The notes under the pieces: generated by a model
What the model was told of the DNA's origin: nothing
The model's database searches: none
Seen by the model: only the letters and a program-made list of their open reading frames with translations
Part shown: in pieces, positions 26,591 through 37,447 of the stretch
Position numbering within the stretch: the stretch's first letter is position 1
Layout: each line of letters opens with the position of its first letter
Position numbers and translations under genes: made by a program
Assembly: GCF_018873765.1 (NCBI RefSeq)
Contig: NC_057926.1
Coordinates: forward strand, 53,147,378-53,211,377
Direction: 5' to 3'
From: Telopea speciosissima
Taxonomy: Eukaryota; Streptophyta; Magnoliopsida; Proteales; Proteaceae
DNA length: 64,000 bases

Positions 26591-27340
26591 GTGAGATCTC
26601 GGCAAGACAATGCATTATTTTTTTTATTTTTTTATTTTTTTGTTTCGGAAACTTCAAGGGAAGCTTGTTTTAGACTTAATAAACATTTAAATCTTCAAAT
26701 TGATTAAAAAAAAAATCAATTTGCTGTTTTGGATTTGCACCCTTGGTGGGCAGTAAAGGTCGAACCCTTAATGGAATATTGCCTATCCTACACATTGTTT
26801 GAATGAAATGAGACATAATTGGCAAGTAAAACAAGTAAATTATGCAATAATGGATGAAGACACATAATATTAAATAATTATTTAAGAAATAGTTAAGGAC
26901 TTAAAGTAAAAAATACAAAGTCCAGTGAACAATGCATATTAAATAGACATCCAAGTACAAATAGTATTATACTATGAATCTATGAGTACTGGGGAGGTCA
27001 AGATTCTTGAAATATTTGAAACTTCTCTGGATTTCTCTGAGATTCTCCAAATATTCAAAATTTCGGTCGAGTTATTTGAAACTATGCATGTTTTGTGTCT
27101 TGTATGTCATCTTGTCTAGAGGAGCCCGAGATATTCGAGATCTCGCCGAGATTTCGGCGAATTTTTGAACTATGATTACTGGAGGAGATCACTGACAGTT
27201 AGATGAAAGATACTAAAAGCTCCAACTTACATGTCAAACAAAACAAGTATGCAAATATACACAGACAGATTTGCATGAGGAACAAAGTATAAACGTACAC
27301 AGACAGATTTGCACGAGGAACAAAAGTATATCATTATGGA
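26591..27340. other. Repeat-derived non-coding DNA left of the BAG6-like gene
   Basis: Contains T- and A-rich tracts (about 26613-26641 and 26704-26715) and two stretches of a 'gagatctcggc' / 'gagatctcgccgag' motif (26580-26605 and 27120-27165) that look like ends of a degenerate repeat element, plus a 26-bp phrase repeated at 27263 and 27302 ('cacagacagatttgca'). No continuation of the neighbouring minus-strand gene was found here. Confidence 0.5.
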
Positions 27341-27367
27341 CATTGGTTAAGAAAGTACAGTACATAC

Positions 27368-29464
27368 AGCAAGTGCAGACGTAGCATGACCACTGAGAAG
27401 TTGTGCTTGTCGAACAACAATAGCTAATGCTTCGGGAGTTGGCAATCCCCTCATATCAGATGGTACCTCCACTCTCAATGGATCTCCAACATAGGAAGGT
27501 GAAAGATTTGATTGATACCCTGCATAAACCATAGCAAGATAAGATTAAAAAATAAACAAGTATTCACAATTATATCATCCTAACTGGGTAAAACATTTGA
27601 AAGTTTCACCATTGAGTGATAATGCCTGCTCCATGTGGTTCATAAACTCACAAAGAGTGATCAAAGAATCAGGAATTGGCTGAAAGACAGAAAACCCATA
27701 GAAAGAATTAGAAGAAGCCATTTAGAATGTAAAAAAACATGAGGGGAGAATGGATACTACCATACGAAGTGAAGGAAGAGGTAAGGGGCCCCCTGTCATA
27801 GGAAATTGCAAAGATTGAGGCAGACATGGGCATGAGTGATTCAAAGATGTCTGCATAGGAGGGACTTGATTTCTTGTCTGGCTGCTGGCACCTATAGTAT
27901 TTGTTTCGTCTGTTTCAACACCTTGGGAGGCCTGACCAGAAGCATCGGACTAAAGAAATACAAATAGCAACATTAGAATTAGGCTGGACATAAGTGAACG
28001 TACAGCCTCTGAGAAGAGAAAGAGAAGAGGGGAGGAGTTACTCCCTGGTATATTGGGCAGCACATTGTTAGTACCAGCAGTGAGAGTCTGGTTCCCAAGT
28101 CCAATAGAGCTGAGCACTGCCCCAACAATCTAAAAGTGAAGAAATAAATCAGAACCATACAGTATTCTCTTGCAGATTGATGAGCATAAGCCCACCAATA
28201 ATGACATTCAGCATTAAGTGTAGCTCAGACACAAGAAGGTCACCAACCAACCAAAAACCCAAAAGAGCATACCCGAGTAAGGTCAGGAACAACCCCATCA
28301 ACTTGGTCCCCAAGATTGAAAGTTCTGAGAACTACAGGAATGCCAGCATTGGCATCATTTACTGAAAAACAAAATTAAATGTCCTAAATAAAAGCCAAGC
28401 TATTAATATCACATGCTATGCATTTGATATTCAGTATCTGTAAAGGAAGAATTAATACCATGAATGTCACTATTCCCATTGGTTTTTCCAGAGGCTGTTC
28501 CAGGGGAAGGCTGTGACTGGGCAGGCTGTCTTGCTACTAAATGCAGTGTGTGCCCATTTTCCAGGCCTATGTGTGGTCAAGGAACATTATATAATAAACA
28601 GTAAAAAGGAACATTATACAATAAACAGTAAACTCTCTCTCTCTCTCGCTCTCTCTCATATTAAATTGTGTCTAGTCACAAAGTCATTACATGCATATAA
28701 ATAATAGGATACGGTAATCAGAGAGGAGGTGATCATCCTTTAAGACCTTTCCCCTAAAAATTAGTCGTTGCTGCTCAACTGGGACACCAATTGCATTTGC
28801 TATTTTCTCCTTGAACAATGGAACAGATATCTGAAAATGTTCAAAATAAAAACATTTCAAATTTAGGCATAAACCATCTACAATGGACTACATTTCGTTG
28901 TTAGAAGAACAAATCTGCTGAATTATGAGAAATACTTACTCAAATAGAATAAATCACGAAATTTAATATTGTTTAACAAAATGCCCCTATCAATTTTATA
29001 GTCCACATGTCATTGATAGCATAAGATGATGGAGGACAATTTGATAGCATGTGCATAATAGAACACATGCTATAAAAAAACCATAGAAAATTAGACAACG
29101 AGAGAGATAGAGGACTGTTAACCTTAACAGTGGTAGGACATGACCATCAAAGAACTATTGGAAGAGAATCGTTCTCTTAACCATTAGACCACAATTCTTT
29201 CCATAATGTAAAAGAAGAAAAAGAAAACAGAAACAGGAGGAGGACGATGGAAGAACTAGAAGGACAAAAGAAGAAGAAAAAAAACAGAGTAGGAGAAAGA
29301 ATGTCAAAACATACCTGAAGAACATGTTCGCGGCGAACAGCAGCAGCGGAAGCGGCATCCGCTTCGGCATCGGCAGCAGCAATCAGTTCCTTCCCTTCTT
29401 TCTGTTCGTCTTTTTTTTTTCTCCGTCCCTTCTTTCTCTTCGCTGCCAGTGAGAAGTGGGACAT
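27368..29464 (-). pseudogene. BAG6/Scythe-like ubiquitin-domain gene, 5' half only
   Basis: Minus-strand exon series of a plant BAG6-like protein; in animals BAG6 is a chaperone for tail-anchored and misfolded proteins. Seen with good splice sites: 29315-29464 (putative exon 1, basic and alanine-rich, 'AKRKKGRRKKKDE'); 28713-28830 (ubiquitin-like core, 'GVPVEQQRLIFRGKVLKDD'); 28459-28566 ('NGHTLHLVARQPAQSQ'); 28273-28361; 28042-28129 ('IVGAVLSSIGLG'); 27761-27949; 27610-27679; 27368-27519 ('MRGLPTPEALAIVVRQAQ'). Most junctions keep frame, but the 88-nt exon 28042-28129 leaves a one-base mismatch with the next exon. The first strand of the ubiquitin fold is missing: exon 1 does not look like that family, though its splice phase fits. 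The whole 3' half is absent before the satellite array. Truncated gene or chimera; a very long intron cannot be excluded. Confidence 0.75.
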
Positions 29465-29538
29465 GCAGCAGCAGCAGCAGCATAAGAAAACATCCATATC
29501 CATAACGCCGAAATATATGGAGTTCAAAATAAAAATAA

Positions 29539-29691
29539 GGGTAAAAGCTGGGCACACTGGGACTGTGCCCAGCCTGAGTCTGTGTCTCTCCCCACCCCCT
29601 AAGAAAATGACCCCCCTACCCTCCCCATCCCACTCTCTCCATTGGGCACAGCAGCTAGCTCCAGGAAAGCTAGTGTGCCCAACCGTCTCCC
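29539..29691. mobile_element. MITE with 9-bp TSD (Mutator-like)
   Basis: A 153-bp element with terminal inverted repeats ('gggtaaaagctgggcacac' against 'gggagacggttgggcacac') and a perfect 9-bp target duplication 'taaaaataa' at 29530-29538 and 29692-29700. It sits between the BAG6-like and aconitase fragments and contains no gene. The internal C-rich stretch 'aaaatgaccccc' is the complement of the 'gg.tcattt' core seen in the other hairpin MITEs of the window. Confidence 0.85.
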
Positions 29692-30029
29692 TAAAAATAA
29701 ACTATGATTATAAGGCAAATATTAGGTAGAAAAGAGAATGCACAGGAAGTACGATAAGATATAAAAGAATCTAGATGGCTCTCTCAGAGTTTCCATATTG
29801 ACTGCAAATTTTAAGTTCAGAGCAAGTATCAGTGGCCGAACAATGTGGTATCCCATCAGAGTTCCTCTATCATAGCACATGCATCCAAGTTTCCAAATGC
29901 AATGGTTTGCTTTCTTTTCTTTGGAAGAATACGCCAAGCTTGGATTTCCCCATGACTATTGTTATAAGTACTAGCATTTCTTTAGACAATACAAATTACC
30001 AGATTCCATTGACAATTTTCTTACTATAC

Positions 30030-32300
30030 CTGGCCAAGCATTGCTGCCTCTGCTTCAATTCCTCCAACGCCCCATCCAGCATCTCCTAAGCCATCGATCA
30101 TAGTTGTATGGGAATCAGTTCCAACCATACTATCAGGGTATAGCAGGCCATCAGTGTTGAATACAACCTGAGATCAAGGTATTCCAGGTTAACCTGAGTT
30201 TCAATAGTAATTTACTCAGTACATAAATATAAAAAATGATAACATTAGTGTGAGTAACACAAGCCCATTTGAAGATTTCATATATTCTACTTATCAATTG
30301 AGAGAAGGAATATTTAGAGACAGAATAAAGGAAGGAATTATGTAGATCTGAAATCTAAAGGTAGAACCCATGTCACGTAATATTGCTATTTCTGATGATA
30401 GTAACTCCCTAACCTGATGCACGATACCAGAGGCTGGAGGAACAACAAACATGTTGTGAAAAGCAGTAGATCCCCATTTAAGAAAAGCAAAGCTCTCCTT
30501 GTTCCTCTGGAATTCAAGATCCATATTTGCCTTCACTGCATTTTCTGATCTTGCTACATCCATCTGAACAGATCAACAACAACATCCACTGGGACCTGCA
30601 TAAAATATCAATTTTTGGAAGAAAGTTAGGAAACCTTCCCCCAAAGGAAAGAAAATATGTAATAGAAATACAAGAATAACAGGAATACATCTTACACTCA
30701 AAATATTAAATGCAGAAAAAGGTCATCTAGAGAAAAAGCACATTAAAAGAAAGTGGAATGAGTGACACAGAATCAAATATATGCTCTATAATGTTACCTA
30801 GAAAGAAGATCAGAAGTAGTTCATTGAAGGCCACTTCAGTAATTATTAGTTCCTCACTGTTTTCATGATGGGGAAGCTTTTGGATGTCCAACCCCGAAGA
30901 ACTTACAAGGAATAAATATTGTAATGAAAAGGAAAAATATCACCACCTGACATCTACCAAGGGGTTGATCTTGCTAGAATCACTGCCAAGCTTGTTCATA
31001 GCATCCCTCATGCAAGCAAGATCCACCACAACTGGAACACCATTAAAATCCTAACCAACAAATGTAGGTCATAAAATTTGGCAGAAATGTAATAAATTAA
31101 AACTACTGTGCAATTACATCTTCAAAAAACAAAACTACTACATAATTAACATAACAATAAACACCTGCAGGAGAACACAGGCAGGCTTGAAAGGAATCTC
31201 GACTTGTTTGGGAGAAGTATTCTCCCAACCAATAATCTTCTCAACATCTTCCTTGGTGACTTGGAAGTTGTCACAGTTACGGATTGCCGATTCAAGAAGG
31301 ATCCTGACGGAGTACGGCAACTTATCTGTGATGCACTCAATGTAAAGATGAGTGGATTTCGAAGAGATTGTGATTTTGGGAACCTGATAACAACATAAAA
31401 ATTCAGAGTATTTCAAACTTCAAATCCGAGATAGCCTCATAAAATAGGTCTCCTTCAATGCTGAAGAGAAACGGGAACTCATGAGAGGAAACAAGAAAAA
31501 AGGAACGTCATGAAGTCCAAGACCAACCTAAAGGATGACAAAATATATGATTTGCACATAAGAGCAGAAGAACAAAGGGGAGCAGCTATAATGCCGCTTA
31601 CCGATCCTTGGATCATTCAGAGCAGGTAGGCTATAGTACTTTCCAAACTCGCCACCCCCAGAAGATTTCCCATGAAAGTATTCTCAGCAGCTGATCCAGC
31701 ACATATTCACAAACAGAACTCAATCAATTATGTCGATCTCTGGAACAGTAGTAACTCGAGAATCTAACCATCTATACAAATCGTCTTTCTCTAGTAATAC
31801 GCTGAGTTGGATTAGTTAATCCAACAATTTAAGTTGTTCTCTCAATACATAAAAAGCATAAATCAGTGATGAATATTCATAAAAGAACTCTCATCAACCA
31901 AGGCACATTTGTAATCCATCTGGTCCGATTCAAAACAATACTCAGAAATTAAAGCAAATATCCTCCAGGAAGAACAAAACAGGTCTGCGTCGAAAGTCGT
32001 ACCCACAGTAGCGATCTTGCGCTGAAAGCGTTCAATCATAGGAGCAGCAGTCCTGGTCTGAGCCCTAAGACTAGCAGGAGATCTCCAATCGACACCGTGG
32101 CTCCAGCGAGGAACCGAAGATCGGATGGAACGAATAGCAGTGGAGAAGCAAAGTGATTGGGCTTTGATGAGAGAAGGAGAGGAGGAGCGAGGAAGAGGAG
32201 AAGTTAGGGTTCTAGAGATGGAAGGCAAGGATAAGGATGATAAGAAACGAACCTTAAAAGCTCTGAGCAGCGCCGCTGACAAAGAAGCGGTTATATACAG
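30030..32300 (-). pseudogene. ACO: Aconitate hydratase (mitochondrial type), exons 1-6, broken
   Basis: Aconitase interconverts citrate and isocitrate in the TCA cycle. Exons on the minus strand: 32003-32300 (targeting region, 'MIERFQRKIAT'), 31602-31690 ('[17 protein letters not shown]'), 31165-31325 ('[19 protein letters not shown]'), 30958-31050 ('[16 protein letters not shown]'), 30414-30595 ('[17 protein letters not shown]') and 30030-30193 ('[14 protein letters not shown]'). These are about the first third of a ~900-1000-residue enzyme; the iron-sulfur ligands and C-terminal domain are missing. Breaks: the expected start codon reads CTG (32298-32300); about 16 nt are lost before 'GGGEFG' in exon 2; 4 nt are lost in exon 5, destroying the conserved 'DHSVQ' motif; two extra nt near the start of exon 6. 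All splice sites look usable, so this is a genomic copy, not a retrocopy. Certainly not an active enzyme. Confidence 0.92.
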
Positions 32301-32712
32301 TCGCGGAATGCTTACCTGTGAGTGATCGTGTGAGAGAAAGCGAAGGAAAGAGGGGGGAAAGAGAAAAAGGAAAGTTGATTTGAAATAGAGAAGAAAAAAC
32401 GGTTAAATATCTAGAGGTTGTTGCGTCAAAGACACGCAATTTGTAGTAACGGTGTGAATTCACGTCAATTAAAGTAAGGCGGTACTTACCAAAAAACAAA
32501 TACGGCTGTTTGTGTTTTTTATTTATTTTTTTTGTTTGGGTAAAAGTAAACTGGGTAATCACCACGCGGTATTTTACAGAATTCTTGCCGAGCCAAAAGG
32601 AATTTAAATTGGAAATCGATATCATTGAATGAGTCCTAGAATTTATATTTTTTTTCCCCAAAAAAAAATGAAAATTCCTAAAGATCCCCAGAATCGGTAT
32701 GCAATAAGCCAA
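32301..32712 (-). promoter_or_regulatory. 5' flank of the aconitase copy
   Basis: Sequence upstream of the lost start codon, shared almost base for base with 39052-39488 in the second copy. It has pyrimidine/purine-rich stretches near 32330-32380 and 'tatata' near 32291 on the minus-strand side. It is probably the old 5'UTR and promoter; nothing shows that it is used. Confidence 0.4.
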
Positions 32713-33137
32713 TAACTTATAGGGAAATTTTCATTGACACTCCTTCCGATAGCCCGTTCAATTAATGCCACCCAACTAAGGGGCCAAAATATCAATTTTT
32801 GCCCAAAAACTAACAGGGTTAATTGAGTTGAATGAAAATGACCAAGCTACCTTTTACACTAAAAACATAAAAAACCCAGTCCCACTCTATTTTTTACCCC
32901 CAAAAAAAAAACCCTTCAAACAAAGCTGTAAAACGAATTGTATGGAGCAGAGGCCGAACCCCTTATATCGACGTCATTGCAAGTCTGATAATAGTCCGTT
33001 GTAAAACGAATTGTTTGTAGCTTTCGGAAACTGATTTTGTTGTTGGCCTTGGAGGTAATGGATTAGGGTTTCAAACCCAGATGAGCAGTGGCTTCCAAGG
33101 GTCTTCCGCTGGATTAGGGTTCAAACCCAGATGAACA

Positions 33138-33308
33138 ATGGCTTCTAGTGTGAAATTGGAACTGAAGAAGATGATTGAAGAGCTGGATTTGTCCGATGTG
33201 AGGCGGGGGAGACTGGAAAGGGTGGTGGCAGGGTTGCAGCGGAGCGAGAGAAGTAACCGGCATTCTTTTGTTGCTTCACTGCTCTCATCTAACCTCTTCT
33301 CAGTGTAG
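33138..33308 (+). CDS. Small 56-aa frame inside Pack-MULE-like element 1
   Basis: ATG at 33138, stop at 33306-33308. The product begins 'MASSVKLELKKMIEELDLSD' and continues with 'GRLERVVAGLQRSERSNRHSF'. It is highly charged and probably helical. The family is not recognised; it looks like the N-terminal exon of a captured host gene. The copy in element 2 keeps the same length and stop with only a few replacements, so the frame has not been broken in either copy. A comparable frame by chance cannot be excluded. Confidence 0.45.
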   Translation: MASSVKLELKKMIEELDLSDVRRGRLERVVAGLQRSERSNRHSFVASLLSSNLFSV

Positions 33309-33983
33309 GCGGTATCAGGGGCTTCTCTGGCGAGGCCATTGGGCCCGATTTCGGCAAGAAGAGAAAGATTCATGGCCTTTGAACGGGACTAGGGAAGCAA
33401 ATCAGACGGCTGATCTAGTCGATCTCTACTGCATTGCGTCAAATCGCCGGCAGACATCTGAGATCTTCATCGTTTCCTCCTTCGTCCTTTTATTTCTTTT
33501 TCCAAATTTAGGGCTTGGATCGCACAAAGGTGTTACACCCTTGTCCCAACTTTGAAAGAAAATGGATAAGAGGTTAGGGTTTTTCAAAAATACTCTGTTG
33601 CAGGTCTACCCAGTGCCAGAACAGCCAAGAAGATAAGAATGAGATGTTAATTAAACTTAAAACTGGAAACCCAGTTTGGATTTTGGTTTATGATGGTGGG
33701 TTTTGGTTGGATCTTCGGGATTCAGTTCTTTATTTTCAAAAATTATGAGAAAATTATACTTCTCTGTTCAGTGTTTTAAAAAAAAAAAACCACATTTTTA
33801 TGGTACAGGTTTCAGGGTATGCGAAAGGGAGAAGAAGAAGAAGAAGCAAGGAGAGAATAGGATAAAAGGGAAAGGGAAAGTTCACCTATGTGGATTGCTG
33901 AGAGCATGGTGGGGCAGGGGAGACTGGAGAGGGTGGGGGGGTTGCAGGGGAGGGAGAATAAAAGTGAGAGATGGAGGACTAAA

Positions 33984-34030
33984 GTGGTGGTGGTGGTGGT
34001 GCTGGCGGTGGCGGTGGCGGTGGCGACAGC
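33984..34030 (+). repeat. GGT/GGC microsatellite in Pack-MULE-like element 1
   Basis: Run of 'gtg' units passing into 'gcggtg' units. The second element has a shorter version near 40746-40780. Confidence 0.8.
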
Positions 34031-34248
34031 AAAAAACAGCAGAAGGAGAAGAAGAAGGAAAGAAAAATAAATAAAAACAATGGTGGCAAAATTGTCCTTA
34101 CAAAAAACCTAACACGTTGACATCATTAATTAACAATTAAAAGGCTTTTTCCATTAGTTTTTGGGCCAAACTTGATATTTTGGCCCTGAGTGGGGTGGCA
34201 TTAATTTAACGGGCTATCGGAGGGGGTGTCGATGAAAATTTCCGTAAC

Positions 34249-35227
34249 TTATAACATTCCCAACTTACCCTCAAACTTGGTTACAAACTTCTCCAATAAT
34301 GACTTATCACTCTTTATCAACACAGTTCTGATACCATGATCTCTCTCCACTAGACCTTTCATTTGCAAAACTCGAACAGCTGAACACCTTGGGATAACTC
34401 CCTTCTCCAAGCCAAACCCAAGAATTTTTGAGTTCCTCACAATATCTGCCGATTCCCAACCCATTTTTTTAACAAAGAAATCCATGTGGCTCATAGTCTT
34501 CTTTTCATACAGTGTCATAGACCAAGGATACCTCCTAAATACCATGAGAATCTTATTCTCAGAAAAGCCCCACCTTTGATAAGCCTCCAATTTCTGCTTC
34601 TATGTCGATTTGTTCATTGATGCAAACCCATGGTCACAATATTTGACTCAGGTACTCCATTCTTTCTCAAAATTGCCATTTTTGAGCCACATTCTGTATA
34701 TTGCAATTGATGTAACGAGTCTGACGCTTTAGGTCGATAACAACATTCTCCACAGTCCCAACTCCCAACTAAACTCTCGAATAAATGATTTTCTTTTCTA
34801 ATCTAGTGAACAAAACCCTTCTATCTTTGGTGAGGATTTTGGCAATGTTAGGGCTCGAAATGCCAAACGAATGGAAGAGCTCAAGTTTAGGGAGCAGGTT
34901 CTTTGTAGGACTGGCAACGAGAAATGATGGACACTTTCTAATGAGATTGGAAACCTCCGCTTTGGTGAATCTGTGGTTTTTGAAGAGGGAAATAACCAAG
35001 TCTGGTCTATCAGAGAATTCAAAACCAACCTTCTTGGACGCAGAGATGACTGCTGCAGGTGAGAGCCCACATGAGGTGATGAGGTAAGAGACCACGGAAG
35101 TCTCATTTCTTGAGGCTTTTGAGGAGTCGCATTTGAGAGATGAATGGTTTTGCAGAAAATCCAGTTGTGCAGTTGAATCTCTTACAGTTCTCCCAATTGG
35201 GATTCTTTTGAAGAGGAATCTAAACAT
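34249..35227 (-). pseudogene. mTERF-family gene, copy 1, broken
   Basis: mTERF proteins are helical-repeat nucleic-acid-binding factors of mitochondria and plastids that act in organelle transcription and RNA processing. ATG at 35227; the N-terminus 'MFRFLFKRIPIGRTVRDS' looks like an organelle presequence, followed by 'CGLSPAAVISASKKVGFEF' and 'LPKLELFHSFGISSPNIAKIL'. The first ~150 codons are open, then the frame is lost near 34770. About 40 codons present in copy 2 are deleted around 34620-34650, and the C-terminal part resumes as 'MEAYQRWGFSENKILMVFRR' to the stop at 34249, inside the target duplication of the adjacent Pack-MULE-like element, so that insertion changed the end of the gene. 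About 980 bp remain of ~1150. Confidence 0.88.
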
Positions 35228-35344
35228 TCAGAAATGTACTGAGTGCAATTAGTTCTGACTAGGAACTTACGGAGGTGTCTTCCGATAGGGTGGCTTCTGT
35301 TTCCATTGCTTTCATCTGCTCCAGATTAATTTATTAGGAAGTAT

Positions 35345-37440
35345 AAAGAATTAGTAAAGGACTATATTGGAGAGACGGATCTCTTCCGGTGCTTGTCTCA
35401 CTACCGCTTCCTGCTAGCTAGTCAATTCAAAGTTCAGTTATCCTCACTGTAGTTAGTTCTGTTCCCTATTGCTACTACTCATCCCTCTGATTTTTGTTTT
35501 ATTTGCTTCTACATGGCATCTGATGTTTCAGTCCTAAGTACAGAGAACAAAATGGATATAGAAAATGTACAAATGGGAAAATTTTATATTAACTAAGCAA
35601 ACATGGTTATTTGAAATGAATTATATAACTTAAGGTCTTACAAAAACAAGATCTTGGATTATACTATTTCTTATAAAAATGTCTAGCCATCTTCTAGAGA
35701 TGAGATATGGGATTTATTGTATAACTGTAACATAACAAATTCACTCAACAAGGATCATTCCACACACACACACACACACACAAAAAAAACAGCATAGAAA
35801 TGTCTAGCCACCTTCTAGAGATGAGATATGGGATTTATTGTATCACATAACAAATTCACTGAACAAGGATCAGTCTATGCGTCCGCCCACACACACAACA
35901 AATTCTAGAGATGATATATGGGATTTATTGTATCACATAACAAACTCACTCACAAAGGATCATTCTACACGCACACACACCCAAAAAAAAAAAACTGCAT
36001 AGAAATGTCTAGTCATCTTCTAGAGATGAGATATGGGATTTATTGTATCACATAACAAATTCACTCACAAAGGATCATTCTACACGCGCACACACCAAAA
36101 AAAAAAAAAACTGCATAGAAATGTCTAGTCATCTTCTAGAGATGAGATATGGGATTTATTGTATCACAAAACAAATTCACTGAACAAGGATAAAAAAAAA
36201 AAAACAGCATCATTCTACGCGTGCACACACACACACACACAAAAAAAGCATACAATACACACCTAACACAACAGTCATTCATCATCCAATTAGTTTCCTT
36301 CTTCTTTTCCTTTATCCAGTGAAATTTTTTTCTGCATTTCCATGAAAAGACAAAGGTGTAATTTTATTGTTATTTTCAGTGGCACGAGAAACTCATCAAG
36401 CGATTAAAAGGAACTTTTCCTCATTTGTTTGGAAGAGAACTCTGAAAACCACTAAGTAGAGCAGTCAACTGATTGATACTGATTAGAACCATCCTAAACA
36501 TGGTCCATGTATTTCCAAATAGAGGTAACCATGCTCAGTGATTTTAAGACATTCCACCAGTCTATAGCAATTGGTCCATTCAAATCTAGAATAATAAAAT
36601 CTCCCTCAGAAAAGGAATTAAAATCGATGGTTTCAAATAAAAGACATGTTAAGATTATTTCTATAAATTTATTGAAAGGAACAAGCTTTAAATGGATATA
36701 ATCATCCTTTTAGGTCTTCTCACAATTATAGGATATACTGCTTTTCAAAGTTCAATTCAATAACAAGCATTTGTATAAACGAAACAGCATCAAATTTCAG
36801 TAATAAAGCCACTACAGCTTCAGCACCACAAGTTTAGAACCAAATACACCAAAGGGAGGTATTCTTTTTTCAGTCCCCTTTTTTTAACAGCTATACAAAT
36901 CAGCATAACCAATTTATCAGATCATTGACATTAAGCAGCCTTTTTAATGAAAGAAAACTTGTCAATGCACATAAATGCAAAGAAAGTGACATCCTAAAAC
37001 CAGTTTTTCAAATTTAATGCCCCAAGAATCCAATTTTACAAAAATTTTACTTGTTATTCACCTTCTACAGTGTTGAGTAAATTAAAGTTACACTATAAAT
37101 CTGGGACTAGTCCCTACTCAAGTAACCACATGCACCAGAATGACTAGACAACAGATAAGTGCCTACCTGCTGAGCTCAAAACAGTCCACCCAAGGCATAG
37201 GAGCTGAACAGTCAAGTTCCTAGAGACCGATACTGATAATTTTGTGCCTTGGGCTTCAAGACCAACCAACAACAACCCACTCACCCCCCCCCCCCCCAAA
37301 AAAAAAAATTTGAGGCTTGTTTACAGTCTCCATACGGATTTCAAAAATTTGCGGCTTCAAGCTCACAAAGAAACATTAAGATCCATTCATCGAATTTCAA
37401 AAATTTGAGCATTGTACAATGGGTTCTTTCCAAACTTCCT
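35345..37440. repeat. 3'-flank block of mTERF copy 2, duplicated at 57230-58890
   Basis: Non-coding DNA that shares long stretches with 57230-58890 ('catggcatctgatgtttcag', 'gcagtcaactgattgata', 'aagcagcctttttaatgaaa'). Both blocks lie downstream of an mTERF copy, so the repeated unit was gene plus flank. A C-tract of about 15 followed by A's lies near 37276-37302. Confidence 0.8.
35677..36246. repeat. ~100-120-bp minisatellite with CA tracts
   Basis: Five units of 'aaatgtctag.catcttctagagatg' followed by 'gggatttattgtatcacata', 'aacaaattcact' and a variable (CA)n / A-rich tail, starting near 35677, 35798, 35903, 36001 and 36116. The homologous block at 57605-57670 has only one unit, so the expansion is private to this copy. 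Confidence 0.85.
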
Positions 37441-37447
37441 CAATTCT

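Larger units (their letters stand above)
32722..34244. mobile_element. Pack-MULE-like element 1, long TIRs, 9-bp TSD
   Basis: A 1.52-kb element with terminal inverted repeats of roughly 80 bp: the left end 'gggaaattttcattgacac' and onward ('gatagcccgttcaattaatg', 'aaggggccaaaatatcaa') pairs with the right end ('ttgatattttggccct', 'cattaatttaacgggctatc', 'gtcgatgaaaatttcc'). It is flanked by a perfect 9-bp duplication 'taacttata' (32713-32721 and 34245-34253), the hallmark of Mutator-like elements. Inside there is no transposase. Instead there is gene-like, GC-richer sequence with a small open frame and purine-rich exon-like parts, as expected of a Pack-MULE that has captured host DNA. The insertion point is the 3' end of the mTERF copy at 34249. 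A second copy lies at 39497-40991. Confidence 0.88.

Noticed and set aside
29155-29460. Serine/cysteine-rich frames over the AG-rich stretch
   Set aside because: Low-complexity translation of a purine-rich intron and exon; only the basic exon has splice support.
32301-32712. Minus-strand frame of ~150 codons upstream of aconitase
   Set aside because: It overlaps the old 5'UTR/promoter, has no family similarity, and its counterpart at 39005-39190 is shorter.
33703-34074. Gly/Trp-rich frame of ~120 codons in the Pack-MULE-like element
   Set aside because: Produced by GGT/GGC microsatellite and purine-rich DNA; not kept in the second copy.
35681-36246. CRISPR-like array
   Set aside because: Units are ~100-120 bp tandem repeats without spacers, in a plant nuclear context; a minisatellite.
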